Positions 1 to 8,280 of a stretch of 64,000 nucleotides of DNA are shown piece by piece. The first letter of the stretch is position 1. Every line of letters starts with the position of its first letter. Made by a program: the position numbers and the translations under genes. The stretch is from Simiduia litorea (lineage in GTDB: Bacteria; Pseudomonadota; Gammaproteobacteria; Pseudomonadales; Cellvibrionaceae). Under the pieces are notes generated by a model that did not search any database, was not told the origin of the DNA, and saw nothing but the letters and a program-made list of their open reading frames with translations. The DNA lies in the NCBI RefSeq assembly GCF_042853465.1, contig NZ_AP031497.1:3162001-3226000 (forward strand). The letters run 5' to 3'.

Positions 1-418
1 TTTTAGCGCCTAAGGTAATCTCACTGCCGTCGACCAGTGTCACCGTCTTTTGCCCGGCAACGGCGGTTGTGTATTCCTGCACGGCAATGGAAGGCTGGTA
101 ATTAAATACAAAAACCAAACCCATCAAAAGTGCCGCGGCCAGCGCACCAGAGAACCCAAGCTGCGGCCACCCCCAGCTTGTTGACAACCAGCGCCGAGGC
201 GCTGCAGATTGACGTAGCGCATCCAACTCAGGGCTGCCCTGCATGGCACCTAAGCTCCGCCACACCAATTCATATTCTTGATACGCGTGCGCATGTTCTG
301 CAACCGCATACCAGCGCTCAAAGGCTTCTCTCTGCGCAGCGCTCACGCTACCTGACTGCAGGGTGACAAACCATTCGCGGGCCTGATGATTCATATGTTC
401 CGACCGAGCTGACTGCAT
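1..418 (-). CDS. FecR-family anti-sigma regulator (partial, cut by window edge)
   Basis: Inner-membrane/periplasmic regulator that transmits the receptor signal to an ECF sigma factor. The visible part starts MQSARSEHMNHQAREWF and continues with an N-terminal DUF4880-type helix region (AREWFVTLQSG, then AAQREAFERWYA), a single membrane segment around residues 85-105 (GALAAALLMGLVFVF), and the first strands of the FecR domain (VTLVDGSEITLGAK), where the sequence leaves the window. The ATG lies one base after the stop of the upstream sigma gene (TAACATG), so the two are translationally coupled. The C-terminal FecR/STN-interacting part is not visible. Family assignment is firm; the signal is presumably received from the divergent receptor at 1368. 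Confidence 0.88.
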   Translation of the reverse strand, partial: MQSARSEHMNHQAREWFVTLQSGSVSAAQREAFERWYAVAEHAHAYQEYELVWRSLGAMQGSPELDALRQSAAPRRWLSTSWGWPQLGFSGALAAALLMGLVFVFNYQPSIAVQEYTTAVAGQKTVTLVDGSEITLGAK

Positions 419-419
419 G

Positions 420-1007
420 TTAAGTACGACCTTGCTTTACTAATTCTTTAAGTGTTTGGCCAGCGTTATCCCGAGCAAACAGTGCTTTGTGGCAATCCGC
501 TAGCGCGTTGTTCACGTGCTTTCTCACCACCGATTCCGACAGACCTAGCTGCCGGCCGATTTCAGCATAAGATAACCCATCAAACCGGCTCATCATTAAC
601 AGCTGCCGACGTCGCTTAGGCATTCCCCATAGCGCACGCGACAAAATACCTAAGCGCTGCTTTCCCTCGGTTACCCGTTCAGGCCCTGGCACACTACTTT
701 CATCCGCAGCGGAAAACAGCACGTACTTATCTTGCACTTGATTACGACGCTGGAAATCTATGGCTAGATTAGTGGCCATTTTGTATAAAAATGCCCGTGG
801 GTTTTCTATCGCTTGGGGCTGCTCAAGGGCGCTGAATTTGGCAAAGGCCGATTGGGTAATATCTTCTGCTTCTGCCGTATTTAGGCGACTTTTATGCACC
901 AAGTACCGGCACAGTTCAGCGCGATGAGCAAGGTACAACTGCTTAATAAAGACATCGTTATCCGGATGCTCAGCAGTCATACAAGGTGTTTTCTGCGGGG
1001 AAACCAT
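420..1007 (-). CDS. FecI-like ECF sigma-70 factor
   Basis: ECF sigma factor of the iron-starvation (FecI) type, expected to direct RNA polymerase to the neighbouring receptor promoter. Region 2 is seen in DVFIKQLYLAHRAELCRYL and ENPRAFLYKMATNLAIDF, and region 4 with its helix-turn-helix in LSYAEIGRQLGLSESVVRKHV. I chose the ATG at 1007 (MVSPQK..., 195 aa) because AGGAG stands five bases before it. A longer reading to 1037 lacks such a site, and the ATG at 980 has none. The gene is followed immediately by fecR and is divergent from the STN-containing receptor, the usual partner set of cell-surface signalling, although in the classical fec arrangement all three genes point the same way. Confidence 0.92.
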   Translation of the reverse strand: MVSPQKTPCMTAEHPDNDVFIKQLYLAHRAELCRYLVHKSRLNTAEAEDITQSAFAKFSALEQPQAIENPRAFLYKMATNLAIDFQRRNQVQDKYVLFSAADESSVPGPERVTEGKQRLGILSRALWGMPKRRRQLLMMSRFDGLSYAEIGRQLGLSESVVRKHVNNALADCHKALFARDNAGQTLKELVKQGRT

Positions 1008-1235
1008 ACTGCTCCTATTAGCGACCCACGGCGACACCGCCTTTTATAGGTCAAACAAAACCAGTAATAAGACGCAGCAGCCATTCCAATCCGCTCCTTT
1101 TTGTGAAAAAAATCGCAATAATTTTAATATGCCTAAGAATTACACCGCTTTTTTGCGGTTAAAGTCATCACAACCTAGTCACGGCTTGGTAGCTAGGTTA
1201 GTCTTGCTCACCAGCGGCCAAAGAGCCACCCTCTG

Positions 1236-1254
1236 ATTCAAAATAATCATTATA
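1236..1254. promoter_or_regulatory. Candidate Fur box in the sigma/receptor intergenic region
   Basis: The 360-bp divergent spacer (1008-1367) contains ATTCAAAATAATCATTATA. By hand it matches the 19-bp Fur consensus at about 13 positions, including 11 consecutive bases (ATAATCATTAT, 1243-1253). It lies about 115 bp before the receptor start and about 230 bp before the sigma start. The position suits iron repression of a FecI/FecR/FecA-type system, but the left half of the box is poor. Nothing else was recognised in this spacer. Confidence 0.35.
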
Positions 1255-1367
1255 TTCAAGAGGCCAGAAACTTGTGCAGAGCCCATCCAGATACCCCCTC
1301 GGCGTAGCTAAACGGCTGATACCAGGCCGGCGTAGTTTTTCGAAAAAAAGGCCAAGCCGTTACTAAG

Positions 1368-4241
1368 ATGGCACTAGATCAATCGGTTCAGCTTGGACGC
1401 AACCAGATCATCGCTCGCCATTTCGGCCAGTGGTGTCGGCGACTATTGTTAGCAACCTTAACCTGCGGCCTCGCCTTTCTCGGGTTGAACAGCTACGCCA
1501 ATTCCGCTGATAACAACATAGGATCACTCAGTTCCAACGTCGACGGCACTCAATATTGGACCTTTGATCTACCCGCACAACCGCTCGACTTATCACTATT
1601 ACAATTTGCCCAAATTACTCAGATAAATTTACTGGGGACACCGGCCCAGCTTTCTGCGCTTACCGCACCCGCGTTAAAAGGCCAGTTCCAACTTTCCGCC
1701 GGTCTCCGTCAGTTACTGATAAACAGCGGCGTGCATTTCCGCATCGATCCACAAGGCATCACCCTGTATCAAACAGTAGCCACAAATCAAACACAGCCCC
1801 AACGCACAAGCAAGCAGCCAGAAAGAGTGCTGGAAGAGGTGATAGTCACGTCGCTGAGGCGCGCGACAGACTTACAAAAAACACCCATTGCGGTAACGGC
1901 CATGGATCAGAACCAAATTGATCAACTGCAAGCGAAAGACATCCGCGATATCAGCTTAATGGTGCCCGGCTTAGAAATGACCAATACCGGCGAGCAATCG
2001 GCGCTGCTAGTGCAATTGCGCGGCATAGGCCAAACCAATATAACGGAAATTGCCGACGGCCCTGTGGCCTTTCACGTCGATGGCATTTATTTGCCACGCT
2101 CTCAAGGCGCCGCGTCATTGCTACACGATGTCGACATGCTGGAAGTTTTGCGCGGGCCGCAAGGTACACTTTTCGGACGCAATGCCACCTCCGGCGGAAT
2201 CAATATTCAAACCCGCAAGGCAGACTTAAACGATAGCTACGGCTTTTTTAGTGCAGGCATTGGCAGCTATCACAAACGGGCGCTGAAATTAACTTTAAAC
2301 GCGGCGTTCTCCGACAAGGTCGCCGTGCGCTTTGCCGGCGCCTCCGACAAGCACTCGGCCTACACCGAACTTGCGCCAAATTATGTCGGCCTCGGACCGC
2401 AATACCCAAGCAGCACAGACAACCTCAGCGCTTACAAGCAGTCGAGTCAATTAAGTGCCGACGGCCCAGAAACCGAGGATCAGCAATCTCTGCGCCTATC
2501 CAGCCAGTGGCAAATCAGCCCGCAGCTGAACTGGCAATTGAGCCTCGAGCGCTACCAAGACAAGGGCACCAGCGTGACCGAGCTAGACCCCTTTTTAGTC
2601 AAAAAAGGCAAGCGCTTAGTCGTTTGGGATACGCCATCCAACTTGCACATGCAAAATGACACCCTGCGCTCGGCGCTCACCTTGGATGTCGACCAATACC
2701 AAATGCGTTATTTACTCGGCCGAGCGCGCATGACGCGGGAACAAAATTTTGATCAAGACATGGGCCGCAGCGGCCACTTCGAACAAAGGCGCACCGATAG
2801 TTCCACCTTCGATTTTTCATCGCACGAGCTGCAACTGGTAAACAGTGATCGCGCAAGATTGCGCTGGGTGCTAGGTGCTTTCCTATCGAAAGAACAAAAC
2901 GCCATTGTCTATGCCATCGATCATGCCAACGACGATGGCAACGGCGACCTCACCAACACCACCAGTTTCATAAGCGATGACCCCGGCGCAGCGGTGGCCC
3001 TGTTTGTGCAACCCGATCGGCGCGTAGAAAGCCAAGCACTCTACGCCCAAGGCACCTACGACCTTAAACCACACACCCGCCTAACACTCGGCGCGCGCTA
3101 CACCGAAGATACCAAATCCGACCGCGACGGACGCAGCTTGAACTGCCGCCGCACGGCCGGCTTTCCCTATACCGAGCCCGGCTCTATCGGCACCGGGGCA
3201 CCCAAGCCCGCGCAAATTTATGCCGACCCCGCCACTCAAGCCGCCATCGACGCAGGCCTGCCCCATGATCAAGGTACCAACCAAGGTATTGGCGACGAGC
3301 CTTGTTGGGTAAGACAAGTCAACGACTATCGAGCTACCTGGACCAATACCAGCGGCCTATTGCGCCTAGATCACGACCTAAAAGACCAGGTCATGCTCTA
3401 TAGCTCTCTTGCCAGCGGCTTTAAATCGGGACACATTCAAGACCGAGGCAATGAAGCGGCGCCTGAAGAAGTCATCAACGCCGAGCTCGGTTTGAAATCG
3501 TCTTGGCTGCAAGAAACCCTGCGCCTAAACGCCGCCTTGTATCACGCCGAATACACTAACTTACAGTTTTCCGACCGCGACCAATTCGACACAGATAACG
3601 ACGGCATTGTCGATGTAATAACCAGCACGGTAGTGCGTAACGCCGCCGAAGCGACGGTGAAAGGCTTAGAAATTGAATTAAGCTGGGCGCCGAGTGGCAG
3701 GCATTTTGTCCAACTGGCGGGGTCGTTGATGGACGCACAATTCGACAACTTCGAAACCCCAGATACCTTGTTCCGGGACCGTTTCAACCCCTACGCCAAC
3801 AAGCCAAACGCCATCGAAGACAGCTTGGTTGATCTCTCAGGTAATCGACCCGTAAGGGCACCGCGCTGGAAACTCAGTTTTCTATATGAATACCAATGGC
3901 ACTGGCAAGCGCTGCGCCTAACGCCGCGCTTAGTGGGCACAGTGTCCGATAGCTATTACTTGGATATTTATAATCGCGACAGCCTACCCGCCGGCACCTA
4001 TCCCGGTGCACCAGACGGCGTGGATAATCTCGCCATTCAAGAAGCCTACGCCAAGTTTGATCTCAGTCTGCGGATAGAGCCAAGCGCGCGCGATAACAAC
4101 TGGTCGGTCGAGGCCTATATAAAAAACGCCACGGATAGCGGGGTAAAAACCGCGTCTAGCACCTTCATTACACCGGCAGGTTTCGATGCCGTTTTTCTAC
4201 CCCCGCGCACGGCGGGGCTAACCTTAAACATCGGTTTTTAA
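1368..4241 (+). CDS. TonB-dependent outer-membrane receptor/transducer with N-terminal STN domain
   Basis: FecA-type receptor of 957 aa that takes up a ligand and signals to a FecR/FecI pair. In order: a signal peptide (hydrophobic residues about 25-45, cleavage near ANSA), an STN signalling domain at about 65-135 (LPAQPLDLSLLQFAQ ... FRIDPQGITLYQ), a TonB box (EEVIVTS, about 146-152), a plug with DVDMLEVLRGPQGTLFGRN, and a 22-strand-type barrel ending in aromatic-terminated TLNIGF. The STN domain and the divergent fecI-fecR genes indicate regulation by cell-surface signalling. The Fur-like box suggests an iron-chelate ligand, but the barrel alone does not identify the substrate. No strong Shine-Dalgarno sequence precedes the ATG. 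The stop codon overlaps the convergent gene at 4238 by four bases. Confidence 0.92.
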   Translation: MALDQSVQLGRNQIIARHFGQWCRRLLLATLTCGLAFLGLNSYANSADNNIGSLSSNVDGTQYWTFDLPAQPLDLSLLQFAQITQINLLGTPAQLSALTAPALKGQFQLSAGLRQLLINSGVHFRIDPQGITLYQTVATNQTQPQRTSKQPERVLEEVIVTSLRRATDLQKTPIAVTAMDQNQIDQLQAKDIRDISLMVPGLEMTNTGEQSALLVQLRGIGQTNITEIADGPVAFHVDGIYLPRSQGAASLLHDVDMLEVLRGPQGTLFGRNATSGGINIQTRKADLNDSYGFFSAGIGSYHKRALKLTLNAAFSDKVAVRFAGASDKHSAYTELAPNYVGLGPQYPSSTDNLSAYKQSSQLSADGPETEDQQSLRLSSQWQISPQLNWQLSLERYQDKGTSVTELDPFLVKKGKRLVVWDTPSNLHMQNDTLRSALTLDVDQYQMRYLLGRARMTREQNFDQDMGRSGHFEQRRTDSSTFDFSSHELQLVNSDRARLRWVLGAFLSKEQNAIVYAIDHANDDGNGDLTNTTSFISDDPGAAVALFVQPDRRVESQALYAQGTYDLKPHTRLTLGARYTEDTKSDRDGRSLNCRRTAGFPYTEPGSIGTGAPKPAQIYADPATQAAIDAGLPHDQGTNQGIGDEPCWVRQVNDYRATWTNTSGLLRLDHDLKDQVMLYSSLASGFKSGHIQDRGNEAAPEEVINAELGLKSSWLQETLRLNAALYHAEYTNLQFSDRDQFDTDNDGIVDVITSTVVRNAAEATVKGLEIELSWAPSGRHFVQLAGSLMDAQFDNFETPDTLFRDRFNPYANKPNAIEDSLVDLSGNRPVRAPRWKLSFLYEYQWHWQALRLTPRLVGTVSDSYYLDIYNRDSLPAGTYPGAPDGVDNLAIQEAYAKFDLSLRIEPSARDNNWSVEAYIKNATDSGVKTASSTFITPAGFDAVFLPPRTAGLTLNIGF

Positions 4242-4615
4242 GGTCTGGATTGCTTCGTAGGCACCCTGTACGCCATACCCCAACACATAAGATACGCCGT
4301 GCAAATCGACACCGTATCGGTCGCACATTGCTCAACTACAAGACCATTAGCGTCTTTATTCATCGCCTTTACTTTCAACTCTTTAATCAAAGCTGACCGA
4401 GACGGCTTAGCACCGCCAGGCTTGGCTTGGCATTCTGAGGCCTCAACTAAGCCAAGTGCCTCGGCGTTGTATCGCATAATGTCATCTTTTTGATACTCCT
4501 TTACCACCCATGACTTCGCCGTATTTTTAGCATAAGGCCCCACATTCGCGCTCAGGTCTATACCGTTACAGCCGGCCACAAGAAACACAACTGCACACAC
4601 ACCGAGCATCTTCAT
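4238..4615 (-). CDS. Small lipoprotein of unknown function
   Basis: A 125-aa protein with a lipoprotein signal (MKMLGVCAVVFLVAGC, lipobox VAGC), so it should be anchored in the envelope. The mature part is short and contains three further cysteines near the C-terminus (EQCATDTVSICTAYLMCW), which could form disulphides in the periplasm. AAGGAGAAGG just upstream of the ATG is a strong ribosome binding site, which supports a real gene. It converges with the receptor gene and overlaps its stop by four bases. No family was recognised and no function is proposed. Confidence 0.72.
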   Translation of the reverse strand: MKMLGVCAVVFLVAGCNGIDLSANVGPYAKNTAKSWVVKEYQKDDIMRYNAEALGLVEASECQAKPGGAKPSRSALIKELKVKAMNKDANGLVVEQCATDTVSICTAYLMCWGMAYRVPTKQSRP

Positions 4616-4761
4616 ACCCTTCTCCTTAGTGGGATTGACGCTGCATTATGCAATACCGCTCAATGCGGAGACAAACATGAACCATGGTACTTAACCCCTG
4701 CTTACTGTAAGCTGCACCGCCGCCAGATTTGCTGGCTAATTTTTGATCGATAGAGATAAAC

Positions 4762-6159
4762 ATGCGTTTTGCCGATTTGGGCCTTTCAGCCCCCATTCTC
4801 GAGGCCGTTGCCGAACAAGGTTACGAAACACCCTCACCCATTCAAGCCCAAGCTATTCCCGCCGTCATCGCGGGTAAAGATGTGATGGCAGCCGCCCAGA
4901 CCGGAACCGGCAAAACGGCAGGCTTTACCCTGCCGATATTAGAACGCCTGATTAAAGGCAACCGCGCACCGGCTAATCATGTGCGCGTGCTGGTGTTAAC
5001 GCCTACCCGCGAATTGGCGGCGCAAGTGGGCGAAAGCGTCGCCAACTACGGCAAGCACCTACCCTTGCGCTCAGCGGTGGTGTTTGGCGGCGTCAGCATC
5101 AACCCACAGATGATGCAGCTGCGCAAAGGCGTCGATGTGCTGGTCGCCACACCCGGTCGACTGCTCGATCTCTACAGTCAGAACGCCGTAAAATTTACCC
5201 ATTTAGAAATGTTGGTTTTAGATGAAGCCGATCGCATGCTCGACATGGGTTTCATTCACGACATCAAGCGCATTTTAAAACTACTGCCCGACCGTCGTCA
5301 GAACCTTTTATTCTCAGCCACTTTTTCCGACGAAATTCGCACCCTCGCCAAGGGGCTTGTACACAATCCTGTCGAAATTGACGTAGCGCCGCGCAACACC
5401 ACCGTAGAAACGGTTAAGCAGTGGTTGAGCCCTGTCGATAAAGGCAAAAAGACCGCGCTACTTATTCATTTAGTGAAGCAGCATAACTGGCATCAAGTAC
5501 TGGTGTTTTCACGCACCAAGCACGGTGCCAATAAAATTGCCAAACAACTCGAAGATGCCGGTATAAATTCAGCCGCGATTCACGGCAACAAGAGCCAAAA
5601 TGCCCGCACTAAAGCCCTGGCCGAATTTAAGAGTAATAAAGTGCGGGTGCTGGTTGCCACCGACATTGCCGCGCGCGGCATCGATATCGATCAGTTGCCA
5701 CAAGTGGTTAACTTTGATTTACCCAACGTGCCGGAAGATTACGTACATCGTATCGGCCGCACCGGTCGCGCTGGCGCCAGTGGTCAAGCGGTTTCATTGG
5801 TGAGCGCCGATGAAATTAAACAGCTGCAAGATATCGAGCGTTTAATTCAGCAAGTGATTGCGCGCGAAGTGGTGCCCGGTTTTGAAGCGGCCAACCCAGT
5901 GCCCGAAACCAAGCTCAACACCCGGCCATTCAAACCTAAAAAGCCAAAACCACCTAAAACCGAGCACCGCGATGGCTATCGCGCTAGCGGCTCGGCGAAA
6001 AAGACCGGCGCCAGAAGCAGCGAAGGCGGACGTAGTAACAGCCCACACCGCAACACCAACAACACCAGCAACAAGCCGAGTGGCGCAAAAACTGGCGCGA
6101 GCAAGGCTAACAATGGGCCACGTAGAAGTCCTAAGCCAGCGACAAGTGGCAATCGCTAA
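4762..6159 (+). CDS. rhlE: RhlE-type DEAD-box ATP-dependent RNA helicase
   Basis: Cytoplasmic RNA helicase of 465 aa that unwinds structured RNA in ribosome assembly or RNA decay. All superfamily 2 motifs are present in order: the Q motif (FADLGLSAPILEAV...SPIQAQAIP), Walker A AQTGTGKT, PTRELAAQ, TPGRL, DEAD in VLDEADRMLDMGF, SAT, and in the second domain VLVFSRTKHGANK, ATDIAARGIDI and HRIGRTGRAG. The last about 90 residues are a basic, Ser/Asn/Lys/Pro-rich tail, typical of RhlE proteins and probably RNA-binding. The gene stands alone and ends at a perfect 16-bp hairpin terminator. Confidence 0.95.
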   Translation: MRFADLGLSAPILEAVAEQGYETPSPIQAQAIPAVIAGKDVMAAAQTGTGKTAGFTLPILERLIKGNRAPANHVRVLVLTPTRELAAQVGESVANYGKHLPLRSAVVFGGVSINPQMMQLRKGVDVLVATPGRLLDLYSQNAVKFTHLEMLVLDEADRMLDMGFIHDIKRILKLLPDRRQNLLFSATFSDEIRTLAKGLVHNPVEIDVAPRNTTVETVKQWLSPVDKGKKTALLIHLVKQHNWHQVLVFSRTKHGANKIAKQLEDAGINSAAIHGNKSQNARTKALAEFKSNKVRVLVATDIAARGIDIDQLPQVVNFDLPNVPEDYVHRIGRTGRAGASGQAVSLVSADEIKQLQDIERLIQQVIAREVVPGFEAANPVPETKLNTRPFKPKKPKPPKTEHRDGYRASGSAKKTGARSSEGGRSNSPHRNTNNTSNKPSGAKTGASKANNGPRRSPKPATSGNR

Positions 6160-6165
6160 TAGATA

Positions 6166-6200
6166 ACAAAAAAGGCAGGTATGTTACCTGCCTTTTTTGT
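6166..6200. terminator. Bidirectional rho-independent terminator
   Basis: ACAAAAAAGGCAGGTA (6166-6181) and its exact reverse complement (6185-6200) are separated by TGT. The arms carry an A-run and a T-run, so the hairpin can stop transcription from both rhlE and the convergent GGDEF gene. Confidence 0.9.
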
Positions 6201-6243
6201 TCAGAGGGTTTTAGACCGCAAGAATAAATCCGATCGATGTAAG

Positions 6244-6984
6244 CTAAGAACCATTAAACTGACGTAGACAAAGAAGATCCTCGAGCCGATCAAATACACC
6301 ATCAATCTCCTCTCGCGCCTTTAGCGTGATAGACACTGCCTTAAACGAAAGTAAATTTAATGTCGTCTTACGCGTGTCCAACTCTACCTGACAAATCTTT
6401 TCACACAGCGCCTCGGCCGAAGCTTGGTCAAACTTCGGACAAAACAGCAAGCACTGATTGGCGTTGCGATAGCTAATGAGCTGATCCGTTTCCAGCAATA
6501 AACTATACCGATAAAACAACTCTAGGGTTGCCTGCTCAGCCACCGCATTGCCGAGTCGCGATTGAATGTTTTCAAGGCCGTTGATATCCACCAAAATCAA
6601 GGACAATGGAAAGCTATTTTGACTATCGCGACCGTCTCGAATTTCACGTAGCAATCTATCGATTACTCGCCTATTGGGTAGCAAGGTTATCGGATCTATC
6701 ATCGACAACTCTTCGCAATAGAGAGATAACTTGCGCACGTCTCGCCAGCGGCGATAGGCGAAAATAGCAAACAAAAAGGTTAATACGATGGTCGACGACA
6801 GTAATTCATCGAGTTCAAATTCTTCATACCGATGCGTGAACTCGATCAGTTGTTCAAGGGCGTCTACTTGGGCAAACCAAATAAGACAAAGCAAATACAA
6901 GAAGATTGAGGCGATGAGGTCAAAAAACATTTTCGACCGCAACTGCGCTTTTAATTTATCTAACAATGAAGCCTCCACATCCAC
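6244..6984 (-). CDS. Membrane protein with a degenerate GGDEF domain
   Basis: A 246-aa protein with two predicted membrane segments (about residues 20-38 and 64-77) and a C-terminal GGDEF-fold domain. Typical diguanylate cyclase signatures remain (DPITLLPNRR; LSLILVDINGLENIQSRLG), but the GGDEF signature position reads RNANQ in SYRNANQCLLF. It therefore should not make c-di-GMP and may be a scaffold, a sensor or a relic. The start is uncertain. The longest reading begins with GTG at 6984, but a TTG at 6966 preceded by GGAGG at five bases' spacing is a good alternative. It faces rhlE and shares its terminator. Confidence 0.8.
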   Translation of the reverse strand: MDVEASLLDKLKAQLRSKMFFDLIASIFLYLLCLIWFAQVDALEQLIEFTHRYEEFELDELLSSTIVLTFLFAIFAYRRWRDVRKLSLYCEELSMIDPITLLPNRRVIDRLLREIRDGRDSQNSFPLSLILVDINGLENIQSRLGNAVAEQATLELFYRYSLLLETDQLISYRNANQCLLFCPKFDQASAEALCEKICQVELDTRKTTLNLLSFKAVSITLKAREEIDGVFDRLEDLLCLRQFNGS

Positions 6985-7201
6985 CTGTCATCACAGGTGC
7001 TGTTACTCATCGCCACGTTACTCATGAAACAACTATCCTGTTGAGGCGACGACAATAAGGGAGGTTCCTGCTCCGCTAACAAAAGATGCTCCGGCAAGAA
7101 GGCTAGACAGGTCCGCAGCCCGCTAACTATATAGTCTCCGAGACTTTAGTACTAGTCGAATTAACCCACTTTATCCTGTACCATCGTGCAATTTCGAGTC
7201 A

Positions 7202-7969
7202 CTAGTCATAGAGCCGCCGAACGAACTCCTGCACATTAATGGCGATATCATCTTCGCCAATACCGTCAAAGGGGTTCTCTAGATGGTCTTGAATATTTGA
7301 CAGGCTAACCAAAACAAGTGAGAAAAGTGCTGGCATCACATAAGTAACGTAGGGCGAATATTCCAATGCCTGAAAAGCAAAATAGGGCCCATACAAGATG
7401 GGTAGCAGAGAAATAAAAACATCGCTGAAGGTTTTTAAAGTGCGCGGCGTTCGATATTGATAAATATGCTTAGCATCTTCAAAGGATACAAACATTTTAC
7501 TCAAATATTGATTGCAACGAGACACCTCACCCGACGCTAGGCCATTACCACGCAAATCTGACTGTATGAATTTTGATAACGCTGAGAAACGACGATACAC
7601 CGCTTCCTCATTCTGCCTCACTTGATCAACCTTGTTCGAAAATAGATGCTTGATCTCTACCAACAAACCTTCCAGTAGGCGCTTAATCTCCGCACGACTA
7701 GGCTCGGGTGAATTGTCTAGCCAATCCCGGGTAGCAAAATACAAAGCTTTACCATAGGCCTTGAGGTCGCTGTATTTCGTGAGCGCTTGTTCACGCCTTT
7801 TATAAGCACCATTGATCGAAAAAACCACGGGGAATACGATGGCCGTTGCAATCAAAGTGAGCGGAAAATCTGCAACCACGCCGTAGCGGATGCACAAATA
7901 AGTGGACACCACTGAGAGCAAACCAACAATCAATGTTTTAACGTTAATAATCAGGAAAATTTTTGTCAT
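7202..7969 (-). CDS. Bestrophin-like membrane protein
   Basis: A 255-aa protein with two N-terminal membrane segments (KIFLIINVKTLIVGLLSVV, then LTLIATAIVFPVVFSI) and two more near the C-terminus. The end LENPFDGIGEDDIAINVQEF matches the bestrophin/UPF0187 signature (NPFG followed by acidic residues), so it is probably an anion-channel-like protein, with moderate certainty. I chose the ATG at 7969 (MTKIFL) because GAGGTGGTT precedes it at suitable spacing; an upstream in-frame ATG at 8002 would add 11 residues. It is divergent from the gspA-gspB operon, with no clear functional link. Confidence 0.72.
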   Translation of the reverse strand: MTKIFLIINVKTLIVGLLSVVSTYLCIRYGVVADFPLTLIATAIVFPVVFSINGAYKRREQALTKYSDLKAYGKALYFATRDWLDNSPEPSRAEIKRLLEGLLVEIKHLFSNKVDQVRQNEEAVYRRFSALSKFIQSDLRGNGLASGEVSRCNQYLSKMFVSFEDAKHIYQYRTPRTLKTFSDVFISLLPILYGPYFAFQALEYSPYVTYVMPALFSLVLVSLSNIQDHLENPFDGIGEDDIAINVQEFVRRLYD

Positions 7970-8178
7970 AACAACCACCTCACTCATTGAACCCGTTGGC
8001 ATTCAACCACAAACGGGACCACAAACGGAAGATAACACCGCTACATTGATCACAGCCCTCGGTCGTGCCGCCAACCTTACCCTTGGCTTATCGGGCGAAC
8101 ACCGGAGACCCGCATTCACCATCATCGAGATGGGCAGCAGAAACTTTCCAGCAACGGTGAAAAACAGGCATAATCAAC

Positions 8179-8210
8179 GCTTACCTAAGCCTAAGAAAGC
8201 TTAGGTAAGC
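8179..8210. repeat. 11-bp perfect inverted repeat upstream of gspA
   Basis: GCTTACCTAAG (8179-8189) and CTTAGGTAAGC (8200-8210) are perfect reverse complements separated by ten bases. The structure is in the spacer between the bestrophin-like gene and gspA, about 70 bp before the gspA ATG. It has no T-run, so an operator or mRNA leader hairpin is more likely than a terminator. Confidence 0.5.
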
Positions 8211-8280
8211 TGAAACAACCAGCATATCCACCTCGAAATTGACTTGAGTTGTATGCCTAGCGCGAGGCTAGCTATTTAGC

